Shown here piece after piece: positions 22,590 to 32,789 of a stretch of DNA of 64,000 nt. Made by a program: the position numbers and the translations under genes. Each line of letters opens with the position of its first letter. Positions within the stretch are counted from its first letter, which is position 1. Where the stretch lies: NCBI GenBank assembly GCA_951802195.1, contig OX637621.1, positions 1,240,001 through 1,304,000 of the forward strand, in the 5' to 3' direction. This DNA is from Tausonia pullulans (taxonomy: Eukaryota; Basidiomycota; Tremellomycetes; Cystofilobasidiales; Mrakiaceae). The notes under the pieces were generated by a model. It saw only the letters and a list, made by a program, of their open reading frames with translations. It was not told where the DNA came from and ran no database searches.

Positions 22590-25500
22590 GGAATATCTTC
22601 TCAGAAAGAACCACGTCCATCTTCTGTCCTCCTTCGGCAACAAACTCAAAGACACGCACGCCCTAAAAGCGCTCCTTGGCGAAAATGGAGGCAGCATGCT
22701 AGTAATCCTCTCTCGACGGCGAAGGAAGACTCGATAGCCTCAAGTGTGCACGGCCTGCTTTGTCGTCGAACCAAGCGGGACATCGCGGATCATCTTGGCC
22801 AGCATGGCAAGCCCACAGAGGTAGGCTCTCGCGGTCGTCTTGTGCGAAGCTTCCCGGTTGGAGATATGCGAGCCAGACTCGATGGAGGCCATGATCTTGG
22901 TGTGGATCTCCTTAAAATCTGGGCGGCCGAAGAGGGCGCGAGCGAAGCTCCGTCAGGGGACTGTTAGATGGTGGAAGGGGGTTTGGCGGCTGAGCTCGGA
23001 GTAGCGGACGCGAGAAGTGATCCCGGCACTCAAATTCGAGGCCGACGTCGATAAGAGCAATGTCGTCCATGGAGTCCTGAGAGAGCTTCTGCGTGAGGGA
23101 TATGTTGATCCGGAGGAAGTTGGCTGGCGAAGGGGGCAAGAGGGGCGGCAGAATGCTCACTTCACCTACGCTCATCGAAGGCTACTGACGGTCCCCTAGA
23201 TGCGCTCACTCTCCTCGAAAAGCGTCTGGGACCATCCGAACGAGCCCATGTCGCGGCAGATCCAGATGCACTCGAGGCGGCGAAGCGAGCCGATGTGGCT
23301 CTTGGGCTGACGGGACCTGGAAGGGGGGGAAGAACGAATGTCAGAGGCGGTTCAACGGGACAGAAGTAGGCTGACTGGAGGGCATGTACTAAATTCGCTT
23401 GAGGATTGAAGCGAAAAGGGTGACTCCGATATCACTGCCGAGGGGGTCGCGACTAAAGAAGTAGCCATTTATTACGGAGGAATGGGAAGACGAAGAGAGA
23501 CAGCGCTCATCATTGTCGATGAAGTCATCCTCGGCGGAAGCTTCAAAGGAGGGAGCAAGTCAGCTATTAAAGCGAAGAGGATTAAGAAAGGTTCCACGTT
23601 TCACCTCTTAGCGGTCCGTTGGTCCTAAGAGCAGGCATTATCGTACATACAGGTGGCTCCAACTGAATAAACACCCAATTCGTCAGCAAACGTTCTCCAG
23701 GGAATTTAGGCCAAAGCCGAGACGTACCTTCAATATCAATGTACTTCTCTCCTCTCTCATGTCCGGCATCACCATCGTCGAATTCCTAATGATGACCTTG
23801 TTGGCGCCCGAGGTGAGCTGGGCGGCGAGTTCCGGGGTGGCGCCGACGCAGCGAGTGAATGCTTTGTTGAAGTCATTGACTTGGAGGACGCGGACTAAGA
23901 CATAGGCGCCCTTTATTGGTGGTAACAGAGAGGATTAAGGCCGGCTCTTCAGGTGAGGAAGTACAGCTATGCACATCAGGCGCGGACGTAATGGCTACAG
24001 AAGCGAGGTATCGATCAGCACACCTCCCATACCTTTCATTTCTCACGCTCTCTCACCCAACTGGTGCTTTCCGCCCGACTTGTATTGCAAGCTCGGCTTA
24101 CTGAACCGGATCTCCATGACGTCCGACGGGTAGAGGAGGACCTTGGTGATATCAATATACCAGTGGATGCGGACCTCATGGTAAACACGCTCACGCCCAA
24201 AATACTAGAAGAGTGGCGAGGTTTGTTAGGATGTGAGACTTTAAAGCGGGAGAGGAAGGGGCGAACGAGGATTCCAGCCCAGACGGTGCTGAGGTAGGGA
24301 GAACTAGATGGTATACCACACAGGGTTGTTTGTCCGAAGTCAGATCAGCCGGAGTGAGCTCACAAATGCCAACTCATGTGGTCGAGGTGCAGTGCTCTGT
24401 GTCTGACACACCGACGCAACGAGCGGTCAAAAGAGGACCCTGGGCCAACTGAAGAAGGATCCGACAGATTGCAGCAGGGGTGTTGAATGGAAAGTCTGGA
24501 TCGACGAAGTCGCGGACGAACAGCCGGTCGTGTGGCCATAGAGTCTGTTACATAAGGGAAGGATATGGGTTGTCAGCATGGCGATATTTATGAGTACGAT
24601 GAAGAGGCAGGACGCACGAGGAAGAACGCGAGGTGGTGCGTGTACCTGCGAGGCGCGATTAAGTTAGCACTAGGACATTCCGTGATGTTTAGTGATAGAG
24701 AAGTTAACCGCACTAGAAGCCCTCGGAGCACTGCGCGCAGATATTGGCATGCGTGGTCGTGTTCAGGGGGGAACTATACTGGCTGTGTCGGACATACCAT
24801 CTGCCGGGGATGACCAGAGCGACCGACGTACAGCCGTACTATAATCATAAGCATGGCGCGACCAGTGAAGCCTCCGGCCTGGGTGTAGTGGATCTGCAAG
24901 GCAGTCCTTTTAACAGCACCCCTCTGAAGTTTTGCGGTCAGCAGGGCGATGACGTCTGATGGAGGACGAGTGATGGGATGTACGGTTGCGTTTGGCATAT
25001 ATCTGTTTCGGAGAGACAGGTTAGAGTCTTGCTATAGGTGACAATGAGCGAGTCCACGAGTGAAGAAGCATAGTAATGCGCCGTCGTGCCCTGGAACAGC
25101 TCAATCACTGGGATCTCTCCGTCGGGTTCAGGGCAACTCGAATTACCACTGGGTCAAAAATGCATCTGGTAAAGTCTTGCCAATGGAGCTTGTAGAGCTC
25201 ATCAGAGACAGATCACGTCCTCCTCCAGGGAAAAATGACAGAGGACCACCAGACGTTCTCGGTTCTCCTCCATCGGAAAGAGCCACGTCAGTTTGGGGCG
25301 GATTATTTTGAAGAATATGTGGAGGACTGGGCGTAGGAGATCAGCTTAGTGTGAAACCTATGTCATATAGACACAAAAAGATCACTCGGCATGAGAATAA
25401 GCGCGCCGTCAAAACGCCAGGCTCCGATCAGCGCCACGCGATATTCAGACGGAGAACCGGAGACCGTCAAGCGTGGCGAGCTTCTCGTTGGTTGCCTGTA

Positions 25501-25858
25501 AGCACAATCCATAGCTGGTATATAGGTCGCCGTTGTGAGAATGGGCAGCCAGCCGTTGTCAGCCCAGATAGAGATCTCGCTTGAAATGAACTGCTCGGTT
25601 TAAGAGGCATGACCAACGCAAGCGAGAAGGAATATGTACATGCCCTGCTAGAGGACGTTGAGAGGCAGCAAGGACATGGCCGTAAGATGCTTTTCAGTAA
25701 CGTTATTACAAGGCCGCGACTGACATGTACACAAACCGCTTGTTTTGGAGGAGGGCCAGATGAGGGGCGCTTGCACCCGGGGGAAGGGGTGGGGGGGGGG
25801 GGGGGGGGGTTCCGACGAATATGGTCAGACCATAGCCACCGCTGATATAGCTGCCCAT
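22590..25858 (-). pseudogene. Decayed NADPH oxidase (fungal NoxA/Nox1 type flavocytochrome)
   Basis: Fungal NoxA transfers electrons from NADPH through FAD and two haems to O2, making superoxide. Pieces in correct order on the minus strand match its whole length. They are MGSYISGGYG (25858), NKRFVYMS (about 25744), GMYIFLLACVG (25650-25609), NEKLATLDGLRFSV then ISRGA (25496-25430), WLFPMEENRERL (about 25300-25255), LQIHYTQAGGFTGRAMLMI (24900-24842), PSDVMEIRFSKPSLQYKSG (about 24130), VNDFNKAFTRCVGA (about 23890), DIGVTLFASILKRI (about 23440), LRRLECIWICRDMGSFGW (about 23270), FLRINISLTQKL (about 23125), FGRPDFKEI (about 22940), LCGLAMLAKMIRDV (about 22820) and VRVFEFVAEG (about 22650). Stop codons replace conserved Trp codons at 25445-25447 (TGA) and 23389-23391 (TAG), and another TAG sits at 23196-23198. 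The NADPH-site prolines read Leu (GVTLFAS, CGLA), and segments change frame between blocks. Fungal NoxA is about 550 aa. I infer loss of a once functional host gene. Confidence 0.85.
25791..25809 (-). repeat. Poly-G run of 19 on plus strand (poly-C in the sense of the Nox pseudogene)
   Basis: The run lies just after the presumed first exon of the decayed NADPH oxidase, where an intron would be expected. Read in the direction of that gene it is a C run. A lone T splits it from a further G-rich stretch upstream. Confidence 0.9.
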
Positions 25859-27187
25859 CTTGATATGTACTAATATATCTCCCTTACCTCGCCCCCTCTT
25901 ACCTCCTACATCTGTCATCTCCGATCAACGCTCGTTACCAAAGACATTTTACATTTTCTATTGGGTCTATGTCGATACCCATCTTTTGCTTTCCTTCCAC
26001 CTCTTCTTTCATTTTCGCTCTCCCTCTGACTAGCTACGACTTGCTATCTCATAGAGTCACCTCGTCTTCTACGTATAACTCATGACTTGAATACAAGAAA
26101 AAGAGCTGAAGGCGAAAGAAATTGCGTGAACCCGCTTGTTCGCCCCGCCGAGGATGGACTCAGTGAACTCGGCCTTGATATAGCGCATGAACTAGATTAT
26201 CCCATGCTGGTGAAGAGGCGAGGAAGAGGAAGAGGCGAGAGCAAAGAGAAGGGAGCGGATGAGAGCGAGGGAGACCCGAGGCCGGCGCGAGATGAGACAA
26301 GCTGGACAGGAACAGAGGGGACGGGAAAGGAATCGATGACATAGAGATCAGCTTAAGTGTGAGCGTAGCTGTAGAGAAGATGCCTGTCGAGCAGCGAACA
26401 GGGTCTGGAAGAGCACACGACGAGCGGAGGATTTTGGACGACGAAGACAGGCCAGCAGGAGAATGTCGATCCCTTTTCGCTCCTTCCTCCTCCTCACTTC
26501 CCCATCCCGTGCATACCGACAGAATTCCCAGTTCCCCTTGATGGCGACGATGGAGGACGGTCGGGGTGCGGTAGAGGCAGGTGCTGACTGGGAGACCGGA
26601 CTTGTGGCAACGTATTGCCCCTGTCTCCTCTCCGTCGTCGCGAGGCTGACCGGGAGCTGAAGCGCAAGAACCATTTCGTTCTCTCTTCTTCACCAGAAGA
26701 TGGTGGCGGCACCGCATCAATTATGGGTGATCATGTTCAGACTTCCAAGAGAAAAGAGAAGAGGAGATGGCGGCCAAATGTCCACTGGAGACAGAGTGGC
26801 GAGCGAGTCGCTTGGATCTGTATCGCTGGATGCAAGTAGCCGAGGCCCCCGCGGCTGCCAAACGGCACGAGTTGCCAAGCTCTGACGTCTTGCTCGTTGA
26901 TTTCCCTCTCCGTCCTTCCTGTTGTTTATCTCCGTACAAAGCAGGAGGCACGGAGAGCAGACGTCAGAGGTGCATCTCCTCCATACCACCACCACCAGCT
27001 ATTCGACTCTCATCGCCCAGCCACAACCCAACAGCAGCGAGCTTGCTCCCGGTTATCGACTCTCCGTCTCTAATCAATCCCTCGTTGCCCCCCAACCACC
27101 ATCCCGTCTCGCGAAGAGCTCCTCCTCTGGCTCTCCCACAAGGGCCGCGGCATCTCGCTCCTCCCCCGCCACGACTACCAACGGCCT
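25859..27187. other. Gene-poor stretch between the Nox pseudogene and the NAPE-PLD gene
   Basis: I find no recognisable gene in these 1.3 kb. A minus-strand frame of 108 codons with a true ATG (26674 to 26348) starts MVLALQLPVSLATTERR and reads to GNWEFC, where a GTATGC donor-like site follows. Another minus-strand piece near 26200-26130 reads FMRYIKAEFTESILGG. Either could belong to a small or broken gene, but I recognise no family. Codons just upstream of 27188 (reading SREELLLWLSHKGRGISLL) look coding and are in frame with the next gene, so its true start may lie in an unseen upstream exon within 26900-27100. Confidence 0.4.
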
Positions 27188-28971
27188 ATGTCGCCCCTGG
27201 CGCCTCGCGTCCAGGCGCTCCCCCAACGGTTCAATGACACGAATCTCGACCACCACGTCCCCGCGGGCTTGATCGCCCCCCGGTCGTTCAAGAACCCATG
27301 GCCCTCAGATCGGAGCCCGCTCAACCCGCTGATGCTCGCCAACACGTTCACGGATCCTGCCCCTTCGGAGAAGGACATCGTCGACCCACAAACTGACGAC
27401 TCGGATAAGGACGGCCACCCCGTCAGGAATCTTGGGACGACCATGATGGACGAGGGTAAGGGTCACGTTCGAGGTATGTGGCTTGGCCACGCCTCGTTCC
27501 TCATCCTCTTCCCGAGTCGACTATCGGAGCGCGAGGTCGGAGTCCTCTTTGACCCTGTCTTTGAGGATCGATGCTCGCCCTCGGGATGGTTTGGTCCCAT
27601 CCGGGACGTGAAGCCTCCGCTCGACATTGCGAGCCTACCTGTGGGTGGCGACGCGTCTCGCCGACAACCTTGACGCGCTCGCGCCCCCACTTACATCGTC
27701 CTTTCGTCTCTGTCTCTCACCTTTCCGCCCAGCCCATTCACCTCGTCTTCATCTCGCACTCGCACTACGACCATCTCTCGCACGACTCAACCCACGCCCT
27801 CTGGGAGTACCACTCTTACACCATTCACTGGATCGTCCCTCTAGGCCTCAAGCCCTGGTTCGTCGGATGCCGTATCCCCGAGGACCGCATCACCGAGTGC
27901 GACTGGTGGGACGAGCTCTCCGTCGAAGTCCCGCTCGTCGCTGAGAGCGATGGCTTGGCGGACTGCGTCCAGCTTCGGGTGGCGTGCACCCCCTGCCAGC
28001 ACGGGAGTGGGCGAGGCTTAGCGAACAAGAATATCTCGCTTTGGGCGAGCTGGGTTGTTGCGCTCGATGGGCCCAGCCAGCCGGTCAAGAGGCAGGAAGG
28101 GGAGGATAATAGCGATGTAGAGGAGATGGATGAGTGGACAAGGAATGCTCCAAAGAAGTGGGTCGGCGAGGCCATGACGGTCCCGAAGAAGGCAACCCAG
28201 AAGGACTGGGACGAGACGTCATTCAAGGTATATTTCGGAGGGTAAGCAGGCATTCCTTTTCTCTGTCTGCACATAAGCAACGTCGTTAATCGCTTGCTAC
28301 TCCAGAGATACAGGTTACCGTCAGTATGGCCAGGATCCGACGGATGAGTTTGCCACCTGCCCAGCCTTCAAACGTGGGTGTCTGCCTCCTTGTTGTCATA
28401 ATCTCAACTTTGAAACACTTCTGAAACCCCACTCGCAGAGATTGCCACCCGCTACGCGCCTTTCAGCTTGACGCTCCTGCCTATTTCCCCCGGCTCCTCC
28501 CTTCCCTACATTCAATCCTTCCTCCCCTCCCTCCCTTATCCTCTCTCCCAACTCCCCTTGCCCAAAGCTCCCGAAGCCAACATGGCAATCCTCACTTCGC
28601 ACTCACATCTCACTCCCGCCGACGCCATCGAGCTATGGAAGGTCCTCGGTGGCGGCCGGTGCGTCGGGATACACTGGGGCACATGGGGAGGGAAGGAAAT
28701 GGCGAGGCATGCACGGAGGTGGTTGTGGAATGAGATGAGGGAGCGAGGGATTCCGAGGAGATTGGAGAAGGGGAGGGAGGGGAGCTTTGAGTTGTGGCAT
28801 GCAGGGGAGATGCGTGACCTGGAAGAGGAGGCGCAGGATCCGCCGGTAGCTGAGGAGGTGAATGAGGAGGAGACGCCGCCGAAGCTGCCCAAGGATGACG
28901 GCAAGCGTAATGATGAGGAGAGCATGTCCGAGGAGAGCAAGCACGTCAAGTTGAGGAGGACCATGGGATGA
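27188..28971 (+). CDS. FMP30: NAPE-hydrolysing phospholipase D-like metallo-beta-lactamase
   Basis: The family cleaves N-acyl-phosphatidylethanolamines; the yeast member Fmp30 is mitochondrial. Exons 27188-27640, 27733-28241, 28306-28373 and 28439-28971 close in frame to 520 aa from the first ATG. The order of motifs fits: MWLGHASFLI (first strand with metal-site entry), GVLFDPVFEDRCSP, FGPIRDVKPP, then the metal signature HSHYDHLSHDS (H-x-H-x-D-H). After it come PLGLKPWF, CTPCQHGSGRG (third metal histidine), VYFGGDTGY, and finally TSHSHLTPADAIEL with GIHWGTWGGKE. The last 60 residues are Glu/Lys-rich and disordered-looking. The upstream codons SREELLLWLSHKGRG are in frame without an ATG before a stop, so an upstream exon is likely. 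The gene ends 160 nt from the end of the convergent splicing-factor gene, with a 30-C run between them. Confidence 0.85.
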
Positions 28972-29049
28972 CTTTCTATTTGCGCGAGGTAGAAAAGAAG
29001 AAACGCATCTTAGAGCACACACTACTCGCCAGCCGGTTTCCCCATTCTC

Positions 29050-29052
<3 letters not shown>

Positions 29053-29081
<29 letters not shown>

Positions 29082-29082
29082 C
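29053..29082 (+). repeat. Poly-C run of 30 between two convergent gene ends
   Basis: The longest homopolymer in the window. It starts 82 nt after the NAPE-PLD stop, so it is probably within that gene's 3' UTR on the sense strand, and lies 50 nt beyond the stop of the opposing RBM5-like gene. Confidence 0.95.
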
Positions 29083-29131
29083 TTTTTCAAAAGCGTTCCC
29101 GGGCCTGGAGAGACAAAATGATGTGGATAAG

Positions 29132-32100
29132 TCAGCTCGTTGCAGGAGGGGAAGATATATGTGATGTGCCGATTGAAGGTCCAAAACGAACCCCAGCTCG
29201 AGCCTGTGAAGAGTCATCATCACTGTTAGCAAAAGTCGATAAGAGTGCATCAACGAGATACAAGAACTCACCCGGTTCGCATATTCATTCCGGTCCCCAA
29301 AGCTCTGACCCGCTTCGACCTTCGACCCACCCGCGCCTAGCCCAGACCTGGGCGCGACGATGAACTGCTTGACGGGCTCGACTCTTCCCTCGCCGGAAAG
29401 CCCGAGGCCCTCGCCTTTCGTCCAACCCATCTTGGCGAGCATCTTGTTCCCAATATTGCTCTCATCCTCCCCAGGGGCCGGACCAGGCGCAGAGAGCGGA
29501 GCTGGAGGCGGCGGACCAGGGATGCGCTTGCCCGTCGCTCCTCCCCCTCCGGCGGCGGGGGGATGCCGCGGCTGAGGGGGCGCCTTCTCCGGCTGGTTGA
29601 AGACAATGCGGCGTTCAGAGGCCCGGTCTCGATATTCGGGCTGCTGGGCGGCAAGGGCAGCAATAACGCGCTCCTTTGCGACCGCGCGGAGGTTGGCATC
29701 CAGGAGATTCTTCTGTTGATAGAGAAAGCGCGAGACAAGGAGAGATCGAGAGGACGCAGCGAGAGAGTGTAGAGAACGGGAGGTCAGCAAAGTCTATAGC
29801 CAGAGAGTGCTCTTCAGTGCGAAGTGACGAGGTGGCGAGCCTTGTGGAGATCGGAGGCCTGGTTGTGCTTGGCGAGCAGCTCGCGAGATTTGAGCATCCG
29901 CTGGCAGAGCAGACAAGCGTTCTTCTGCAGATCACTGTACTCGAATTCAGCGCTGTCGGCTGAGATCGTCGAGGAAGCCGCCTCAGGGAGGGACGAGGTC
30001 GAAGCAGAGGGCTAAACGACGCATCACGTGGATGGTCGCACATTTTCGATCTAGTCAGTTCAAGAGTGTCGTCGACGCAGAAAACGGAGGGCGCGTTAAT
30101 GGGGTCAAAAGTACGATTGGTCTCGCAGCAACGGCGGCAGGCGGGCGAGCGGCGGCTTGAGGTGCGGTTGGAGCTGCCACCTCGACCGCCACGAGGGGCG
30201 GGTCAGCAGCGAGCTCCGACTGCTTAGTGTTCCATTTGTTGATGCTCGAGGCAACCTGGACGAGAATACAGGCGTGAGTCTCTCTCTCTCTGTGTCGGGA
30301 TACCCAGTACTAACCTTGCGACTCGACACAATCGGAGGGATCCGAATGTTGCCCTTGGCTGAAAGTTCGAGGTATCAGTAAAGAATAAGGGGTGACTAGA
30401 GAAGGTCGAGATTGACTCACCGAGAGCGAGAGCTTTCTCGTCGAGATGGAGATCGGGCTCCTCTGATCCAATTGACTCGAAAACAGACCGCGCCGCTGCA
30501 GAGCACAACCAAAAACGAGACGACGGTAAGCGCAAGCACGAATCAGACTTTGATCCGAGTGATCCAGGACGAGCGCTTGTCGGGTCCAATCTTTCCAATT
30601 TTCAGCGAGATCGGGGCAATGGCGTCGACCGTTGCGAGGGACCGCTTGGCAGGCTTCGAACCCGCGGGCGGGGCAGTTGGTTCGGGTTCAGTGATCCCAG
30701 GAAGCTCGGCCGAAATGTTGCTGAGGAAAGCCTCGAGCTCGCGGTCGGCTGAGGGCGAGGCATTTATCAACGCTCGGTCATCACACAAACAATATGGATG
30801 AAAACTCACCGGCCTCAGCCTCCTTCCAACCAGGTGCCCAGACTTCGATGACAGCGGCGCCGTCGTCCCAGTACTTAACCCATCCATCAACACTGCCGAC
30901 ACCCTTGACGGACCCCTCGATGCAGCCTATGCCACCTGCCGGTCGAGGCTCGAAAGCGAGCGGGTTGGCGAAGGAGACAGAGACAGGCTTGGACGAGATG
31001 CGAGAGACCTGGAAGCCTGCCGGGTTGGCCGTCGGCGAGTGTGCATGCGCAAGAAGCTGCTTTGCAAACTGAGCAAGACAAGAGATGTGCATGAGCGGCT
31101 GGAATTAACCCAATCTCAATGCCTCGCTATCACACACTTACCTCGACACTGCGCATCTCCACAAAGCAGAAACCCCAACTGCTGCCCGTCGCCCGATCCT
31201 TGAGACCCAACAGTCGACGAACGCCCTTGCCGCCCTCTTCGAGGCCGATGAGAACCTGGAGGACCTCCTCCCAGCGCGTGATTGGGTCGACGCCCCGGAG
31301 GAGCAGCACGCTCCCCGGTGCGCCACTCGCGATATCGCGCGTGCCGTCGTTGGCCGTCGCTGCGGCGGATGAGACACCCCAGCCGTGCTTGGCCCCTGAG
31401 TTGCCCGGGGTGTTGGTTGAGGCGGAAAAGTCGATTTTGACGCGCCGAGGCGGTTGGTCGCCAAAGGGGATCAGGACTTGAGGCTGCGATCGTAAGATCA
31501 GCGGGTTTGCTCAAGCAGAGGAAGGCTAGGGAAACGAACATAGTGTGCTTCAAGGAACTCGGCAGCGGCCGTGGTGTGGGCGAAGAGAGCGAAACCTGGA
31601 AGTCGTCATCGTCAGCCCAAGCATTGAGCCACGAGTAGTGAGATAACGCAAAGGCACCCACCGAAGCCTCGGGAGAATCCGGTGACCTTGTCCTTAATGA
31701 TAGTCGTCGACTCAACCTTAGCGCCGCTTGCAATGAGGAAGTTGTAGAGCTGGTATGGGGTTTGTCAGCTGAGGCATTGAGGACCAGGAATGCGAGGACA
31801 CATACATCGTTCTCGCTCATTTGGTTGTCGAGACCGAGGAAGATGATGTGCCGCGAGGGTTCAGACGGGCCTTGACGCTTCGGGGGCAGCCGCTCTGGCT
31901 GAGGGCGCTCCCAGGGGAAGGCGTTGGAATCACTGGTAGGCGGCTGATGGAGCTAGACAGGGAGGAGGCCACCATTATAGCTGTCAATATGAACACAATG
32001 CCGAAATGGAACAGGGTACGACATACCACTGGTCCGTACGACCCACCCCCATTGTGCTGAGGCCACGGCGCTTCCTGCCTAGGGTCCAGCCAGCCAGGCC

Positions 32101-32512
32101 CTCGCTGTACCGGAGGCGGACCTCTCGGACCGCCACCGTAATGGTCGACTCCCCAACCAGGAGGGGCTCCTGGCTCGGTGCTGGGTCCTCCTTGGTTGTA
32201 ACGGTCGTTCGGCCAGCGGTCGCGTCCTCCTACTCCTCCAGGCGGTCCGCTCCTCACTCCGCTACCCCCGTGATATGGGTCCTCCCTGGCAAAGCCGCTT
32301 GAGCGCGTGTATCCTACTCCTCCGGGATAGCCTCCCCCGTCATCATCTCGACGTAGAGGCGGAGCGCCATACGGATCGTCCCGTCTCCGCGGAGGAGAGC
32401 GCGACCGGGAGCGCGAGTACGGCTGGGAGGGGCCAGCAGAGAAGGGCCTGCCTTGGGAGGGACCTGGAGGGCCCAGATGATTTGGTGTGTCATAGTAAGG
32501 TTGGTGACTCAT
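29132..32512 (-). CDS. RBM5/RBM10-like spliceosomal protein: RRM, C2H2 finger, G-patch
   Basis: Proteins of this family sit in early spliceosomes and influence splice-site choice. The ATG at 32512 opens an RS/Gly/Pro-rich region (SRSRSRSPPRRRDD) of about 120 residues. An RRM follows (HIIFLGLDNQMSENDLYNFL, GFSRGF), and a second RRM-like stretch (SVLLLRGVDPITRWEEVLQV, SSWGFCFVEM). A segment with VDGWVKYWDDGAAVIEVW sits where relatives often have an OCRE domain. Next are an Ala/Pro-rich linker and a C2H2 finger (NACLLCQRMLKSRELLAKH). The RDRASERR helix comes before a C-terminal G-patch (SNIGNKMLAKMGWTKGEGLG). The last intron ends in an AG at about 29200, after which a short tail closes with TGA at 29132. 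Roughly nine introns interrupt the gene; several junctions between 29800 and 31800 were placed only approximately. The architecture fits fungal Rbm10-like proteins better than other G-patch factors. Confidence 0.82.
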
Positions 32513-32789
32513 AGGTGGGTGTTGATGTTGGTGGAGGGAAGGAAAGGCCAGAGGAGAGAAAGGAAGGGCGTTTCGGAGGCGCGCGAAGGCCGCTGTGAAG
32601 TGTCCCTTAGATACCGTCTCTCTGTGGAGAGGTCTTCGAAGAGCAGGAATTTTCTCCCGCGATAGTAAAGATGATCTAGCAGGCAAAGAAATGAGATAGG
32701 TTCGAACGAAATCGACAACGCGGCAAATGACCTTCTAGGCGTTCCGCGCGATGCACTTCCACCACAATGATCCTTTCGCCGCATCCTTT

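Noticed and set aside
23380-23400. Treating the TAG at 23389-23391 in the Nox locus as an intron acceptor (ATTTAG)
   Set aside because: It falls exactly on a conserved Trp codon within the continuous motif ASILKRI-x-Y, with matching sequence on both sides, and no donor precedes it at a workable distance.
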